From Marinagarivorans sp. UBA5870 (lineage in GTDB: Bacteria; Pseudomonadota; Gammaproteobacteria; Pseudomonadales; Cellvibrionaceae), in the NCBI GenBank assembly GCA_002432555.1, contig DJFO01000146.1, forward strand, positions 8,145-15,172: a stretch of 7,028 bases of DNA, read 5' to 3'. The notes under the pieces were generated by a model. That model was not told where the DNA came from and ran no database searches. It saw only the letters and a program-made list of their open reading frames with translations. Positions 1 to 6,065 of the stretch are shown piece by piece (positions within the stretch are counted from its first letter, which is position 1; every line of letters begins with the position of its first letter). The position numbers and the translations under genes are program-made.

Positions 1-47
1 TGGTCAACGTGGGCAATAATCGCAATATTGCGGAGCTGTTCTATCAC
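1..47 (-). CDS. typA: Ribosome-associated GTPase TypA/BipA, N-terminal fragment
   Basis: Only the first 15 codons lie in the window, read leftward. They translate as (M)IEQLRNIAIIAHVD, which matches the start of TypA/BipA, just before the HGKTT part of the G1/P-loop. TypA is a translational GTPase of the EF-G/LepA class. It binds the ribosome and helps 50S assembly and growth under stress or cold. The GTG start at 47-45 is the only option: an in-frame TAG lies at 62-60 (reverse) and none of the four codons between is a start codon. A Shine-Dalgarno-like AGAGG (positions 61-57, reverse) sits 9 nt upstream. Pseudomonas also places typA near thiI and glnA, which supports the call. The rest of the gene is outside the window. 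Confidence 0.9.
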   Translation of the reverse strand, partial: MIEQLRNIAIIAHVD

Positions 48-92
48 TGGGGGGAACCTCTAAGATTTGTCGGGCGGGCGCGGTCGGCGCGC

Positions 93-98
93 ATTATA
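93..98 (-). promoter_or_regulatory. Candidate -10 box of the typA promoter
   Basis: The reverse strand reads a perfect TATAAT here, 45 nt upstream of the typA GTG, implying a leader of roughly 40 nt. No good -35 hexamer is found at 16-18 bp spacing. A TTGGTGCA motif (reverse, 108-101) lies 2 bp upstream of the box and resembles one half of an NtrC site. The -10 match is directly visible; promoter function is inferred. Confidence 0.45.
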
Positions 99-133
99 GC
101 TGCACCAATTTTCCGGCGATAGCGGCAGGAGGT

Positions 134-157
134 GCTACAGTTATCATTAACTATAGC
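134..157. repeat. Operator-like inverted repeat upstream of the barrel gene
   Basis: GCTACAGTTA (134-143) and TAACTATAGC (148-157) form a dyad with 9 of 10 positions matching around a TCAT centre. It lies just upstream of the -35 box of the candidate promoter of the outer-membrane barrel gene, and also upstream of the typA -10 box on the other strand. The size and symmetry suit binding by a dimeric regulator, but no regulator can be named. Confidence 0.4.
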
Positions 158-173
158 GCGCAATTGACTTGGT

Positions 174-202
174 TTGACTTTCCTGGCAATTCACAGAATA
201 CT
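174..202 (+). promoter_or_regulatory. Candidate sigma-70 promoter of the barrel gene
   Basis: TTGACT (174-179) and AATACT (197-202) are separated by 17 bp and match the -35 and -10 consensus at 5/6 and 4/6 positions. A second TTGACT lies 10 bp further upstream (164-169). The expected start near 209 would give a leader of about 107 nt before the ATG at 316. Confidence 0.4.
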
Positions 203-315
203 TGCTGCCGCGCTGGAAGACGCCAAGCCGTCGATTTTTGCAACATGAAAAACGATTTTTCTGCTACACAATAACAACGCGTAGGCCGCGAAGATCCCCC
301 TGGAGACCACCTGGT

Positions 316-852
316 ATGAAGAAGCTGCTGCTGTTAGGTTTGTCCACATTTGCCATTTCCGCCCATGCATGGCAACCGACTTACTATGTGGGTAGCGGTC
401 TTTCCGCCTGGCAGTTCAAGCAGTCCGACATCGGCCATAATTTCACTATCTCCACCGTGGAAGGTCTTATCGGAGTCGAGTTGACGCCTTACACTTCGAT
501 TGAAGGGCGTTTGGGTGGCGGCCTCAACACCGCGCGGGAGTGGATAACCCTGCCCGGCGACGCAGAGCAGACCGAGGTGGAAGTGGAAGCAAAATATTTC
601 GGCAGCCTCTACTTCAAGCCGCATCTCAAAAACGAAAAGGCTAGCCTCTACGGTTTGCTTGGGGTCACCACCATTGACCTGGAAGCGAACACGGGTCCCA
701 GCGATGACACCCACACGGATATGTCCTACGGCATAGGTGTCAGCTTTGTCATGAGCCCCAATGTCGACCTGACGGCCGAGTGGAAGAAGCTGATTAATGC
801 CGAAGAATTCGATATGCGCGGCGGCACCATAGGTTTCGTCTACAAATTCTAA
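316..852 (+). CDS. Small outer-membrane beta-barrel protein of unknown role
   Basis: The 178-residue product begins with a classical signal peptide, MKKLLLLGLSTFAISAHA, with cleavage expected after AHA (residue 18). The mature part of about 160 residues has alternating aromatic/hydrophobic strands, Gly-rich turns (GRLGGGLN, YGLLGV, YGIGVSF) and a C-terminal Phe in the strand GGTIGFVYKF, the usual signal for insertion by the BAM complex. Size and pattern fit an eight-stranded barrel of the OmpA/OmpW/PagP-like outer-membrane beta-barrel superfamily; I cannot assign a specific family. An upstream in-frame TTG at 202 would extend the ORF by 38 residues, but that segment is Arg-rich and would bury the signal peptide. 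The ATG at 316 has GGAG (302-305) 10 nt upstream. Channel, adhesion and structural roles cannot be told apart. Confidence 0.8.
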   Translation: MKKLLLLGLSTFAISAHAWQPTYYVGSGLSAWQFKQSDIGHNFTISTVEGLIGVELTPYTSIEGRLGGGLNTAREWITLPGDAEQTEVEVEAKYFGSLYFKPHLKNEKASLYGLLGVTTIDLEANTGPSDDTHTDMSYGIGVSFVMSPNVDLTAEWKKLINAEEFDMRGGTIGFVYKF

Positions 853-862
853 GTTCGCGGCC

Positions 863-887
863 ACGGACGGCTCCGTACCCCTTTTTT
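863..887 (+). terminator. Possible intrinsic terminator after the barrel gene
   Basis: ACGGA (863-867) and TCCGT (872-876) form a short stem around CGGC. ACCCC follows, then a run of six T (882-887). The stem is only 5 bp and the T run starts 5 nt after it, so termination may be weak. Confidence 0.4.
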
Positions 888-890
888 GTT

Positions 891-920
891 TTGTATCGAC
901 TCCCGGCATTCCGCTAAGAT
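891..920 (+). promoter_or_regulatory. Weak sigma-70-like promoter before the M42-like peptidase gene
   Basis: TTGTAT (891-896) and TAAGAT (915-920) with 18 bp spacing match consensus at 3/6 and 4/6. The position, about 30 nt before the ATG at 951 and after the putative terminator, is sensible, but the match is poor. Confidence 0.25.
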
Positions 921-950
921 TCTCTCCCCCCGAATGTCCGGACTGGCCTG

Positions 951-2015
951 ATGCAGCACGATCTCTACGAATTTCTCGACACTCTCAAGATTCTCATCCG
1001 TCACCCCAGCGTTGTCAGCGCCGAGCACTCGTTCTTTCGCGTGCTGCAACGGGAGCTTGAGGAAATCGGCGTGCGTGCGACCTGGTATGAGGGACTGCTG
1101 GTGGCACAAGGCAGCAAGCCCGCCAGCCGCTATTTGTCCGCGCATATCGACCGCCACGGCTTGATCTGCACCGGTCCGAACGAATTCCAGTACGCCGCTT
1201 TTATCGCGGGCAACCGCGGTGACCTGATCGGGGATTCGGTCTCCGAGCAAACCTTCACCAAGATTTCCGAGCGCTACCGCGGAGCGGCGGTCAATGCCTA
1301 CGAACCCTGGTCGGGCGTCTACCGCGGGAAAGGCATTATCGAGCGTGCATTCCTTTGCCCGCACCGCGGCAACATGGTTTTTGAAATCAACGGGCTTGAA
1401 CACGTGGTTGCCGGCACGCCGGTCGCATTTCAAGACAAGCTGAAAATCGCGGATCAACGGATCAGCGCGCAGTTGGACAACGTGTTTTCTGCCGCAGTGA
1501 TTCTCTATCTATATCGCAAGGGTTATCAGGGCACGGCTTTTTTCACGGCGCAGGAAGAGGCCGGCAGGAGTTGGCGATTCTTGCTGGAGTGGTTCCAGAG
1601 GTTTGCCAATTCGACCACCCAGTTGATTGTGCTGGATACCAGTCCCTACGCCACCACAGAGGAGGCGGAGGCCCAGCATCTGGTATTGCGCAACCGAGAC
1701 TCGAATGCCGCATTCCACCCGCAAATGATCCGCGAGCTGGAAAACGCTTGCCAGGTCCTCGGCATTCGGTACGGCTTCAAAGACGAATATATCGCCCAGA
1801 AGAATCGGCTGCGCAAAGAGCAGGGAAAGGACGCTTTTTCCCTGGGAAGCACCGAGCTGGGCAGGCTAATCAATGCGTCCAACGGTAGGATACAGGGCGC
1901 GACTTTGCAGGTGCCCACCACGGGCTACCACACCACCGAAGAAACCTGTTCGATTACCTCGGTCGGTGCGTTGATCGAATTATTGAAGTACTACACCATC
2001 GATATCAATCCCTGA
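951..2015 (+). CDS. M42-like zinc aminopeptidase/hydrolase, substrate unknown
   Basis: The 354-residue cytoplasmic protein (no signal peptide) carries the ordered motifs of the M42 clan (MH) co-catalytic metallopeptidases. These are AHIDRHG (His65, Asp67), QLDN (Asp176, bridging ligand position), TAQEEAG (Glu202 as general base and Glu203 as ligand), LDTSP (Asp229) and a C-terminal GYHTTEE (His327). Spacing from the first His to the bridging Asp (111 residues) is close to that of M42 enzymes, and residues 70-165 would form the inserted beta domain. The first motif departs from the usual HMDE-x-G: Arg replaces the Glu after Asp67. LDN also replaces the common LDD. All expected metal ligands are present, so the enzyme is probably active. 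Family members are large self-compartmentalised aminopeptidases or related deacylases; the substrate cannot be read from sequence. No strong Shine-Dalgarno precedes the ATG. The next gene follows after 57 bp with no visible terminator, so the two are probably cotranscribed. Confidence 0.75.
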   Translation: MQHDLYEFLDTLKILIRHPSVVSAEHSFFRVLQRELEEIGVRATWYEGLLVAQGSKPASRYLSAHIDRHGLICTGPNEFQYAAFIAGNRGDLIGDSVSEQTFTKISERYRGAAVNAYEPWSGVYRGKGIIERAFLCPHRGNMVFEINGLEHVVAGTPVAFQDKLKIADQRISAQLDNVFSAAVILYLYRKGYQGTAFFTAQEEAGRSWRFLLEWFQRFANSTTQLIVLDTSPYATTEEAEAQHLVLRNRDSNAAFHPQMIRELENACQVLGIRYGFKDEYIAQKNRLRKEQGKDAFSLGSTELGRLINASNGRIQGATLQVPTTGYHTTEETCSITSVGALIELLKYYTIDINP

Positions 2016-2060
2016 GGTGATCTGCGAGCACTTCAGCTGCGTAACAAGAGTTGGTTATTG

Positions 2061-2068
2061 AGGAGGAG
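2061..2068 (+). promoter_or_regulatory. Strong ribosome-binding site that sets the peroxidase start
   Basis: AGGAGGAG lies 4 nt before the GTG at 2073. A TTG at 2058 is in frame but sits upstream of this site and would translate through it, so the GTG is the better start. Confidence 0.8.
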
Positions 2069-2072
2069 AGTC

Positions 2073-2618
2073 GTGTTCAAGATCGTTCCCCGCGCCGCTG
2101 CCTTGGCGGCATTATGGGTTGGCCTGCCGAATTTGGTGCTCGCCGCCGAGTGCCCCGCCTATCTCGACGTCGAAGTGCGCAAGCTGCATAGTCAGGAGTC
2201 CGTCAACCTGTGCTCCTACTTCAAGGCGGGCAAGCCCCTGTTGGTGGTCAATACCGCAAGCCACTGCGGTTACACCGACCAGTTCAGCGCGCTTGAGTCA
2301 CTTTATCGACACTATAAAGAGCAGGGACTCGTGGTCCTCGGTTTTCCGTCGGACAGTTTTCGGCAGGAAGAAAAATCGGAGGAGGGCACGGCCTCGGTCT
2401 GTTATAAAAATTATGGTGTGACCTTTCCCATGTTCGGACACGTGCCTGTTAAAGGCAAAGATGCCCACCCGCTGTTCCAGTACCTAGCCAAAACGGCGGC
2501 CGCGCCCTCGTGGAATTTCAACAAGTACCTAATCGACGAAGGTAAGGTTCAGCATTTCGGGTCGAGTGTTGAGCCGCGTAACTCCGCGCTGGAGCAAAAG
2601 ATCAAAGAGGCGCTCTAG
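2073..2618 (+). CDS. Exported glutathione-peroxidase-like thiol peroxidase
   Basis: The 181-residue protein has an N-terminal basic, hydrophobic signal sequence. Cleavage is expected near VLA-AE (about residue 24), placing it in the periplasm. The thioredoxin-fold body shows the GPx signature VNTASHCGYT with peroxidatic Cys65, FPSDSFRQEE with the tetrad Gln near residue 98, and PSWNFNKYLID supplying Trp147 and Asn148. The usual FPCNQF is changed to FPSDSF, one residue is missing before the Gln, and FGSSVEP replaces the common FxPxxxP. Cys110 in VCYKNYGVTFP could be the resolving cysteine, as in thioredoxin-dependent Cys-type GPx enzymes. The expected reaction is reduction of hydrogen or lipid peroxides by a thiol donor; the periplasmic donor is unknown. 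The GTG start is set by a strong AGGAGGAG. The gene ends 4 bp from the end of the convergent thiI. Confidence 0.85.
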   Translation: MFKIVPRAAALAALWVGLPNLVLAAECPAYLDVEVRKLHSQESVNLCSYFKAGKPLLVVNTASHCGYTDQFSALESLYRHYKEQGLVVLGFPSDSFRQEEKSEEGTASVCYKNYGVTFPMFGHVPVKGKDAHPLFQYLAKTAAAPSWNFNKYLIDEGKVQHFGSSVEPRNSALEQKIKEAL

Positions 2619-2624
2619 CGCCTC
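2607..2624. terminator. Shared hairpin at the convergent ends of the peroxidase gene and thiI
   Basis: GAGGCGC (2607-2613) and GCGCCTC (2618-2624) form a perfect 7-bp GC-rich stem around TCTA. On the + strand AGCTTTT follows; on the - strand, CTTTGATCTTTT. It may stop transcription from both sides, although the T runs are short. The TAG of the peroxidase gene overlaps the loop, and two bases of the thiI TGA lie in the stem. Confidence 0.55.
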
Positions 2625-4080
2625 AGCTTTTGGGTCTGTAGACGCCGACATTGCGATGACCGGCGTCCCATAAGTGGGCGGCATGCAGACGGCTCATGAC
2701 ACCCTTGGCGCAGTAGAGCAAATACTGCTTGCTCGCATCCAGATTCGCGAACTCCGCATCCAACCGATAGAAGGGTATCGCGAGGGGTGCAGGTTGCCGC
2801 TGCAGGGGCCGCAATTCCTGTTCGTTGGGATGGCGAATGTCCACCACCACTACGTCCTCGGCGGGGTCAGCTATGACGGGAACCTGTGCGACGGTTTCCG
2901 TTATATCGTCCATGACCGCGTCGATCGGCTGCACTCGGGCCCGCTCTAAAGCGCTGGAAAGCACCGTTGCGTCCAGTCGGGCCTCCTCCTCCTCCACTCG
3001 GGCCAGGCGCAAGTGAGCGGAGGGGCGCACCGAAATCACACCGCAGTATTCCGGCATGTTCGCGGCGAAATGCTCGGCCCCGATCGCCCTGCATTGATCG
3101 ATGATGGCCCCCTTGTCGGTAAAGGCCAGCGGACGCAATATCAATTTCGTGCTGACGCGATCGATGATCGCGAGGTTGGTCAGGGTCTGGCTGGACACTT
3201 GGGCGACGGCTTCGCCGGTAACCAGAGCATCCACTCCGGCGTGGTCGGCGACCTGGCTGCCGGCGCGCAGCATCATGCGCTTCAAGATCACGCCCATGCA
3301 CGACGGGTCCACCTTGCTGAGAATTTCCTGGACTACCCCTTCAAATGGGACGGTAATAAATTTGACCCGGTGTGATGAGCCGAAACGATTCCAAAGATAG
3401 AACGCGATTTCCTTTACTCCCACCTCATGGGCTTTGCCCCCGAGATTAAAAAAAAGGAAATGGGTTTTCAGGCCGCGTTTGATGCTCTGATAACTGGCGA
3501 CCGTAGAGTCGAAGCCGCCGGATACGAGGGCGAGCACCGCCTCCTGCGAACCGAGGGGAAATCCACCCAAACCGGCGTAGGTCTGTTCCACTATATATAG
3601 GTGCTCGCCGCGGATCTCGAGTTTGACCGTCACTTCAGGGTGTTGCAGATCAACCGCTTTGGCGCCTGTGTGATGCAGCAGTCCGCCGCCGACAAAACGC
3701 TCCACGTCGGTTGACGAAAAGTTGTGGCGACCCGTGCGTTTCACCCGGACACAGAAGGTTTTGCCGGTCAGGGCTTCGCCCCATACGGAGCGGGTGCGCT
3801 CATAAATGTCCTGTAGGTCCCCCAGGCCGTGAACCCTCACCCGGGCAATGGTGGCTATACCCGGCACACAGGCGAGGAGATCCGCGACGGCGTTGACGCG
3901 CTCCGTTTCCTCTCCCGGCACGGCAACCTCAAGCTTGTCCCAGTCTTGTTCCACGCGCGCCTCAGGGTCGAAGCGCCGCAGGAGGATCCGCAAGTTTTCT
4001 GTGAGCTGGCGGCTCATGCGCTTACGCACCGGGTCGCTTTTGATGGTGATTTCAGGGAAGAACTTAAGGATAAACTTCAT
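2623..4080 (-). CDS. thiI: tRNA 4-thiouridine synthase / sulfurtransferase ThiI with rhodanese domain
   Basis: The 485-residue product matches the full-length gamma-proteobacterial form (about 482-484 residues). It starts MKFILKFFPEITIKS, the typical ferredoxin-like N-terminus. A THUMP domain follows (about 60-165), then the adenylating PP-loop SGGFDS at 187-192, Cys346 in EYCGVIS (equivalent to E. coli Cys344), and a C-terminal rhodanese domain with the persulfide cysteine Cys457 in YLLYCAKGVMSR (E. coli Cys456). ThiI activates U8 of tRNA with ATP and inserts sulfur passed from IscS. The rhodanese domain also serves thiazole synthesis for thiamin in enterics. The frame stays open upstream to an ATG at 4152, but those 24 residues fit no ThiI and run through NtrC-like sites, so I chose the ATG at 4080. 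Its Shine-Dalgarno is weak. The gene diverges from glnA and converges on the peroxidase gene. Confidence 0.96.
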   Translation of the reverse strand: MKFILKFFPEITIKSDPVRKRMSRQLTENLRILLRRFDPEARVEQDWDKLEVAVPGEETERVNAVADLLACVPGIATIARVRVHGLGDLQDIYERTRSVWGEALTGKTFCVRVKRTGRHNFSSTDVERFVGGGLLHHTGAKAVDLQHPEVTVKLEIRGEHLYIVEQTYAGLGGFPLGSQEAVLALVSGGFDSTVASYQSIKRGLKTHFLFFNLGGKAHEVGVKEIAFYLWNRFGSSHRVKFITVPFEGVVQEILSKVDPSCMGVILKRMMLRAGSQVADHAGVDALVTGEAVAQVSSQTLTNLAIIDRVSTKLILRPLAFTDKGAIIDQCRAIGAEHFAANMPEYCGVISVRPSAHLRLARVEEEEARLDATVLSSALERARVQPIDAVMDDITETVAQVPVIADPAEDVVVVDIRHPNEQELRPLQRQPAPLAIPFYRLDAEFANLDASKQYLLYCAKGVMSRLHAAHLWDAGHRNVGVYRPKS

Positions 4081-4104
4081 TTTGGACCCGTGTGCCCGTA
4101 ATGT

Positions 4105-4121
4105 TGCACCAAAAAGATGCA
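4105..4121. promoter_or_regulatory. NtrC binding site 1 (strong)
   Basis: TGCACC-N5-GATGCA matches the NtrC palindrome TGCACC-N5-GGTGCA at 11 of 12 half-site bases. Its centre is about 141 bp upstream of the expected sigma-54 start of glnA, close to the -140 enhancer of E. coli glnAp2. Confidence 0.75.
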
Positions 4122-4138
4122 TGCTATTTTGGGGTGCA
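4122..4138. promoter_or_regulatory. NtrC-like site, abutting site 1
   Basis: TGCTAT-N5-GGTGCA matches at 9 of 12 half-site bases, with a perfect right half. It directly abuts site 1. Its right half overlaps an opposite half-site TGCACC (4135-4140), making the palindrome GGTGCACC, flanked by ATTTTGG and CCAAAAT arms (4126-4145). Confidence 0.45.
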
Positions 4139-4147
4139 CCAAAATAA

Positions 4148-4164
4148 ATCACTGTTTTGGTGCG
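4148..4164. promoter_or_regulatory. NtrC binding site 2
   Basis: ATCACT-N5-GGTGCG retains the inner CAC and GGTGC core (8 of 12 half-site bases). Its centre is about 98 bp upstream of the expected glnA start and 43 bp from site 1, roughly four helical turns, so both would lie on one DNA face. Confidence 0.6.
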
Positions 4165-4227
4165 AATGTGCCTCCGGCCGGGGCCCTGTTCGGCGGAACA
4201 TCGGCCCGGGAGTGAGACGCAGAATTA

Positions 4228-4242
4228 TGGCACACAACTTGC
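4228..4242 (+). promoter_or_regulatory. Sigma-54 promoter of glnA
   Basis: TGGCAC-ACAAC-TTGC is a full match to the -24/-12 consensus TGGCAC-N5-TTGC, with GG at 4229-4230 and GC at 4241-4242. Transcription would start near 4254. Upstream NtrC sites at enhancer distance and the glnA gene downstream make this the expected nitrogen-responsive promoter. Confidence 0.88.
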
Positions 4243-4378
4243 CCAGGGATATGCCACTTGTTGTCCTTGCTTCTCGATCGAGAAACTCTTAGATTGTGCC
4301 GCCGAAGGCAGGCAACAACCACCCTTTCCCTTCTACATCCATAACCATTAGGCCTTGGCCATAGTTGGAGACATCCGC

Positions 4379-5782
4379 ATGTCAGAGAAGACTCTGAAAC
4401 TGATTAAAGACAACGAAGCGCGGTGGATCGACCTGCGTTTCACCGACACCAGGGGCAAAGAACAGCACGTTACTTTTCCTGCTTTCGTCGTCGACGAAAA
4501 TTTCTTCACGGAAGGCAAAATGTTTGATGGTTCATCCATTGGTGGATGGAAAGGCATCAACGAATCCGACATGATCCTGATGCCCGACGACTCCACCGCC
4601 GTCTTGGATCCTTTCTACGAAGAGCCCACCGTCATAGTGCGCTGTGACATAGTCGAGCCCTCTACAATGCAGGGTTACGATCGCGACCCACGCTCCATCG
4701 GTAAGCGCGCCGAACAGTATTTGAAATCCACCGGCCTCGGCGACGTCGCGCTGTTTGGACCCGAGCCCGAATTCTTTATCTTTGACAGTGTCCACTACGC
4801 ATCCGGTATGGGCGGTGCCTTCTATAAAATCAAATCCGAGGAAGCGGCTTGGCAATCCGGCGAAGACGCCGAAGGCAAACACGGCCACGCCCCGCGCATC
4901 AAAGGCGGCTACTTTCCGGTTGCGCCCATAGATTCACTGCACGACATTCGTGCGGCTATGTGTAACGCCATGGCGGAAATGGGTCTGGTTATCGAAATTC
5001 ACCACCACGAAGTTGCCAACGCTGGCCAGTGCGAAATCGGCGTAGGCGCAAATACCCTGGTTAAAAAGGCTGACGAAGTTCAGATCCTGAAGTACTGCGT
5101 GCACAACGTGGCACACGCCTACGGCAAAACCGCGACCTTCATGCCCAAGCCCCTGATCGGCGATAACGGCTCTGGTATGCACGTGCACCAGTCGTTCTCC
5201 AAGAACGGCGTCAACCAATTCGCCGGCGACGCTTATGCGGGTCTCAGCGAAACGGCCTTGTTCTACATCGGCGGTATCATCAAGCACGCCAAGGCGCTGA
5301 ACGCTTTCTGTAACGCATCGACTAACTCTTATAAGCGTCTGGTGCCCGGTTTTGAAGCGCCCGTAATGTTGGCCTATTCTTCTCGCAACCGCTCAGCGTC
5401 CATCCGAATTCCTTTCGTTCAGGGCGTTAAAGCCAAGCGTATCGAAACTCGCTTCCCCGATCCGACGGCCAACCCTTACCTGGCCTTCGCCGCACTGCTG
5501 ATGGCCGGCATCGACGGTGTACAGAACAAGATTCACCCCGGCGAGCCGGCAAGCAAGGATTTGTACGACCTGGAGCCGGAAGAAGAAGCGGAAATCCCGA
5601 AGGTCTGCGCCTCTCTGGAAGAAGCTCTCAAGTCTCTGGAGGCGGATCACGAATTCCTCACGCGCGGTGGTGTATTCAGCAAGGACTTCATTGACTCCTA
5701 TATTGCGCTGAAGCGCGCCGACATTCAGCGCGTCGACATGACTCCGCACCCGGTCGAATTCGAGCTCTACTACTCCGTATAA
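4379..5782 (+). CDS. glnA: Glutamine synthetase type I
   Basis: The 467-residue enzyme (E. coli 469) makes glutamine from glutamate, ammonia and ATP as a cytoplasmic dodecamer. Visible GS signatures, in order, are [10 protein letters not shown] near residue 50, [11 protein letters not shown] with metal-binding Glu, [19 protein letters not shown] (ATP/metal site), [27 protein letters not shown] (glutamate and phosphate binding), and [22 protein letters not shown]. Tyr396 in DLYDLEPEE corresponds to the adenylylation site Tyr397, so control by GlnE is expected (GS I-beta type). The ATG at 4379 starts the expected MSEKTL and has GGAG (4367-4370) 8 nt upstream; an upstream in-frame ATG at 4355 would add eight unlikely residues. 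The gene follows a sigma-54 promoter with NtrC sites and ends at an intrinsic terminator, with ntrB downstream. Confidence 0.98.
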   Translation: MSEKTLKLIKDNEARWIDLRFTDTRGKEQHVTFPAFVVDENFFTEGKMFDGSSIGGWKGINESDMILMPDDSTAVLDPFYEEPTVIVRCDIVEPSTMQGYDRDPRSIGKRAEQYLKSTGLGDVALFGPEPEFFIFDSVHYASGMGGAFYKIKSEEAAWQSGEDAEGKHGHAPRIKGGYFPVAPIDSLHDIRAAMCNAMAEMGLVIEIHHHEVANAGQCEIGVGANTLVKKADEVQILKYCVHNVAHAYGKTATFMPKPLIGDNGSGMHVHQSFSKNGVNQFAGDAYAGLSETALFYIGGIIKHAKALNAFCNASTNSYKRLVPGFEAPVMLAYSSRNRSASIRIPFVQGVKAKRIETRFPDPTANPYLAFAALLMAGIDGVQNKIHPGEPASKDLYDLEPEEEAEIPKVCASLEEALKSLEADHEFLTRGGVFSKDFIDSYIALKRADIQRVDMTPHPVEFELYYSV

Positions 5783-5800
5783 AGGCGCTAATCCCGCTCT

Positions 5801-5830
5801 AAAACCCCGCGCATGCGGGGTTTTTTGTTT
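5801..5830 (+). terminator. Intrinsic terminator of glnA
   Basis: CCCCGC (5805-5810), loop GCAT and GCGGGG (5815-5820) form a GC stem flanked by AAAA and TTTTTTGTTTTT. It starts 18 nt after the glnA stop, so most transcripts should end before ntrB. Confidence 0.92.
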
Positions 5831-5897
5831 TTGAGGCTCTGGCTTTTCGCTTACACGCACAAACCCGTGCATCCTGCACCAACCTGCGGCCGCCGAA

Positions 5898-5914
5898 TGT
5901 CTTATTTTGGTGCA
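5898..5914. promoter_or_regulatory. NtrC-like site in the glnA-ntrB gap
   Basis: TGTCTT-N5-GGTGCA has a perfect right half and a weak left half (8 of 12). Its right part, TTTTGGTGCA, is shared with the half-site at 6066-6075 and, as TGCACCAAAA, with the glnA sites at 4105-4114 and 4135-4144. It could serve NtrC autoregulation of ntrBC. Confidence 0.4.
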
Positions 5915-5916
5915 TT

Positions 5917-5936
5917 CGGGCAAAATGGCTTGCCCG
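5917..5936. repeat. Perfect 7-bp inverted repeat
   Basis: CGGGCAA (5917-5923) and TTGCCCG (5930-5936) flank AATGGC. There is no T run on either side, so an intrinsic terminator is unlikely. It lies 2 bp after the NtrC-like site and could be an operator or an RNA stem. Confidence 0.4.
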
Positions 5937-6065
5937 GTTTATGCAGGAGATGGCCTTTTTTTGAGCTCGCCCACCCGATCCAAAGTTTGCCTCCCATCTT
6001 GTTTTCATACTCCTGCGGCCTGGGGATTTCGCAATGGCCCTAAAATCAGGCGTTTAGATTACTTT

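Larger units (their letters stand above)
4081..4378. promoter_or_regulatory. Divergent thiI-glnA control region
   Basis: This 298-bp gap has no credible gene. It holds three NtrC-type sites near thiI, a sigma-54 promoter box about 65-80 bp further right, and a glnA leader of about 125 nt. No convincing sigma-70 promoter was found for thiI, so how thiI is transcribed is unclear. A housekeeping glnA promoter could exist but is not evident. Confidence 0.75.

Noticed and set aside
97..150. Seventeen-codon reverse ORF upstream of typA
   Set aside because: No ribosome site; it ends inside the typA -10 box, and chance explains it.
245..274. Nine-codon leader peptide ATG-AAA-AAC-GAT... before the barrel gene
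   Set aside because: No ribosome-binding site, no regulatory codon run and no attenuator pairing beyond a small A/T inverted repeat (247-261).
202..315. N-terminal extension of the barrel protein from a TTG at 202
   Set aside because: The extension is Arg-rich, would mask a clear signal peptide and lies across the expected transcription start.
2867..3301. Alternative-frame ORFs within thiI, on both strands
   Set aside because: They are shadows of thiI, rich in Arg/Gly/His, and overlap its catalytic domains.
4081..4152. Upstream ATG at 4152 as the start of thiI
   Set aside because: The 24 extra residues do not resemble ThiI and pass through NtrC-type sites; MKFILKFFPEITIKS at 4080 is the family N-terminus.
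5855..5871. GCAC-N6-GTGC as another NtrC site
   Set aside because: The spacing is one base short of the GCAC-N7-GTGC core, putting the half-sites out of register.
5926..5945. Second sigma-54 promoter in the glnA-ntrB gap
   Set aside because: TTGCCC-N-TATGC lacks the invariant GG at the -24 element, and no other GG/GC pair has the right spacing.
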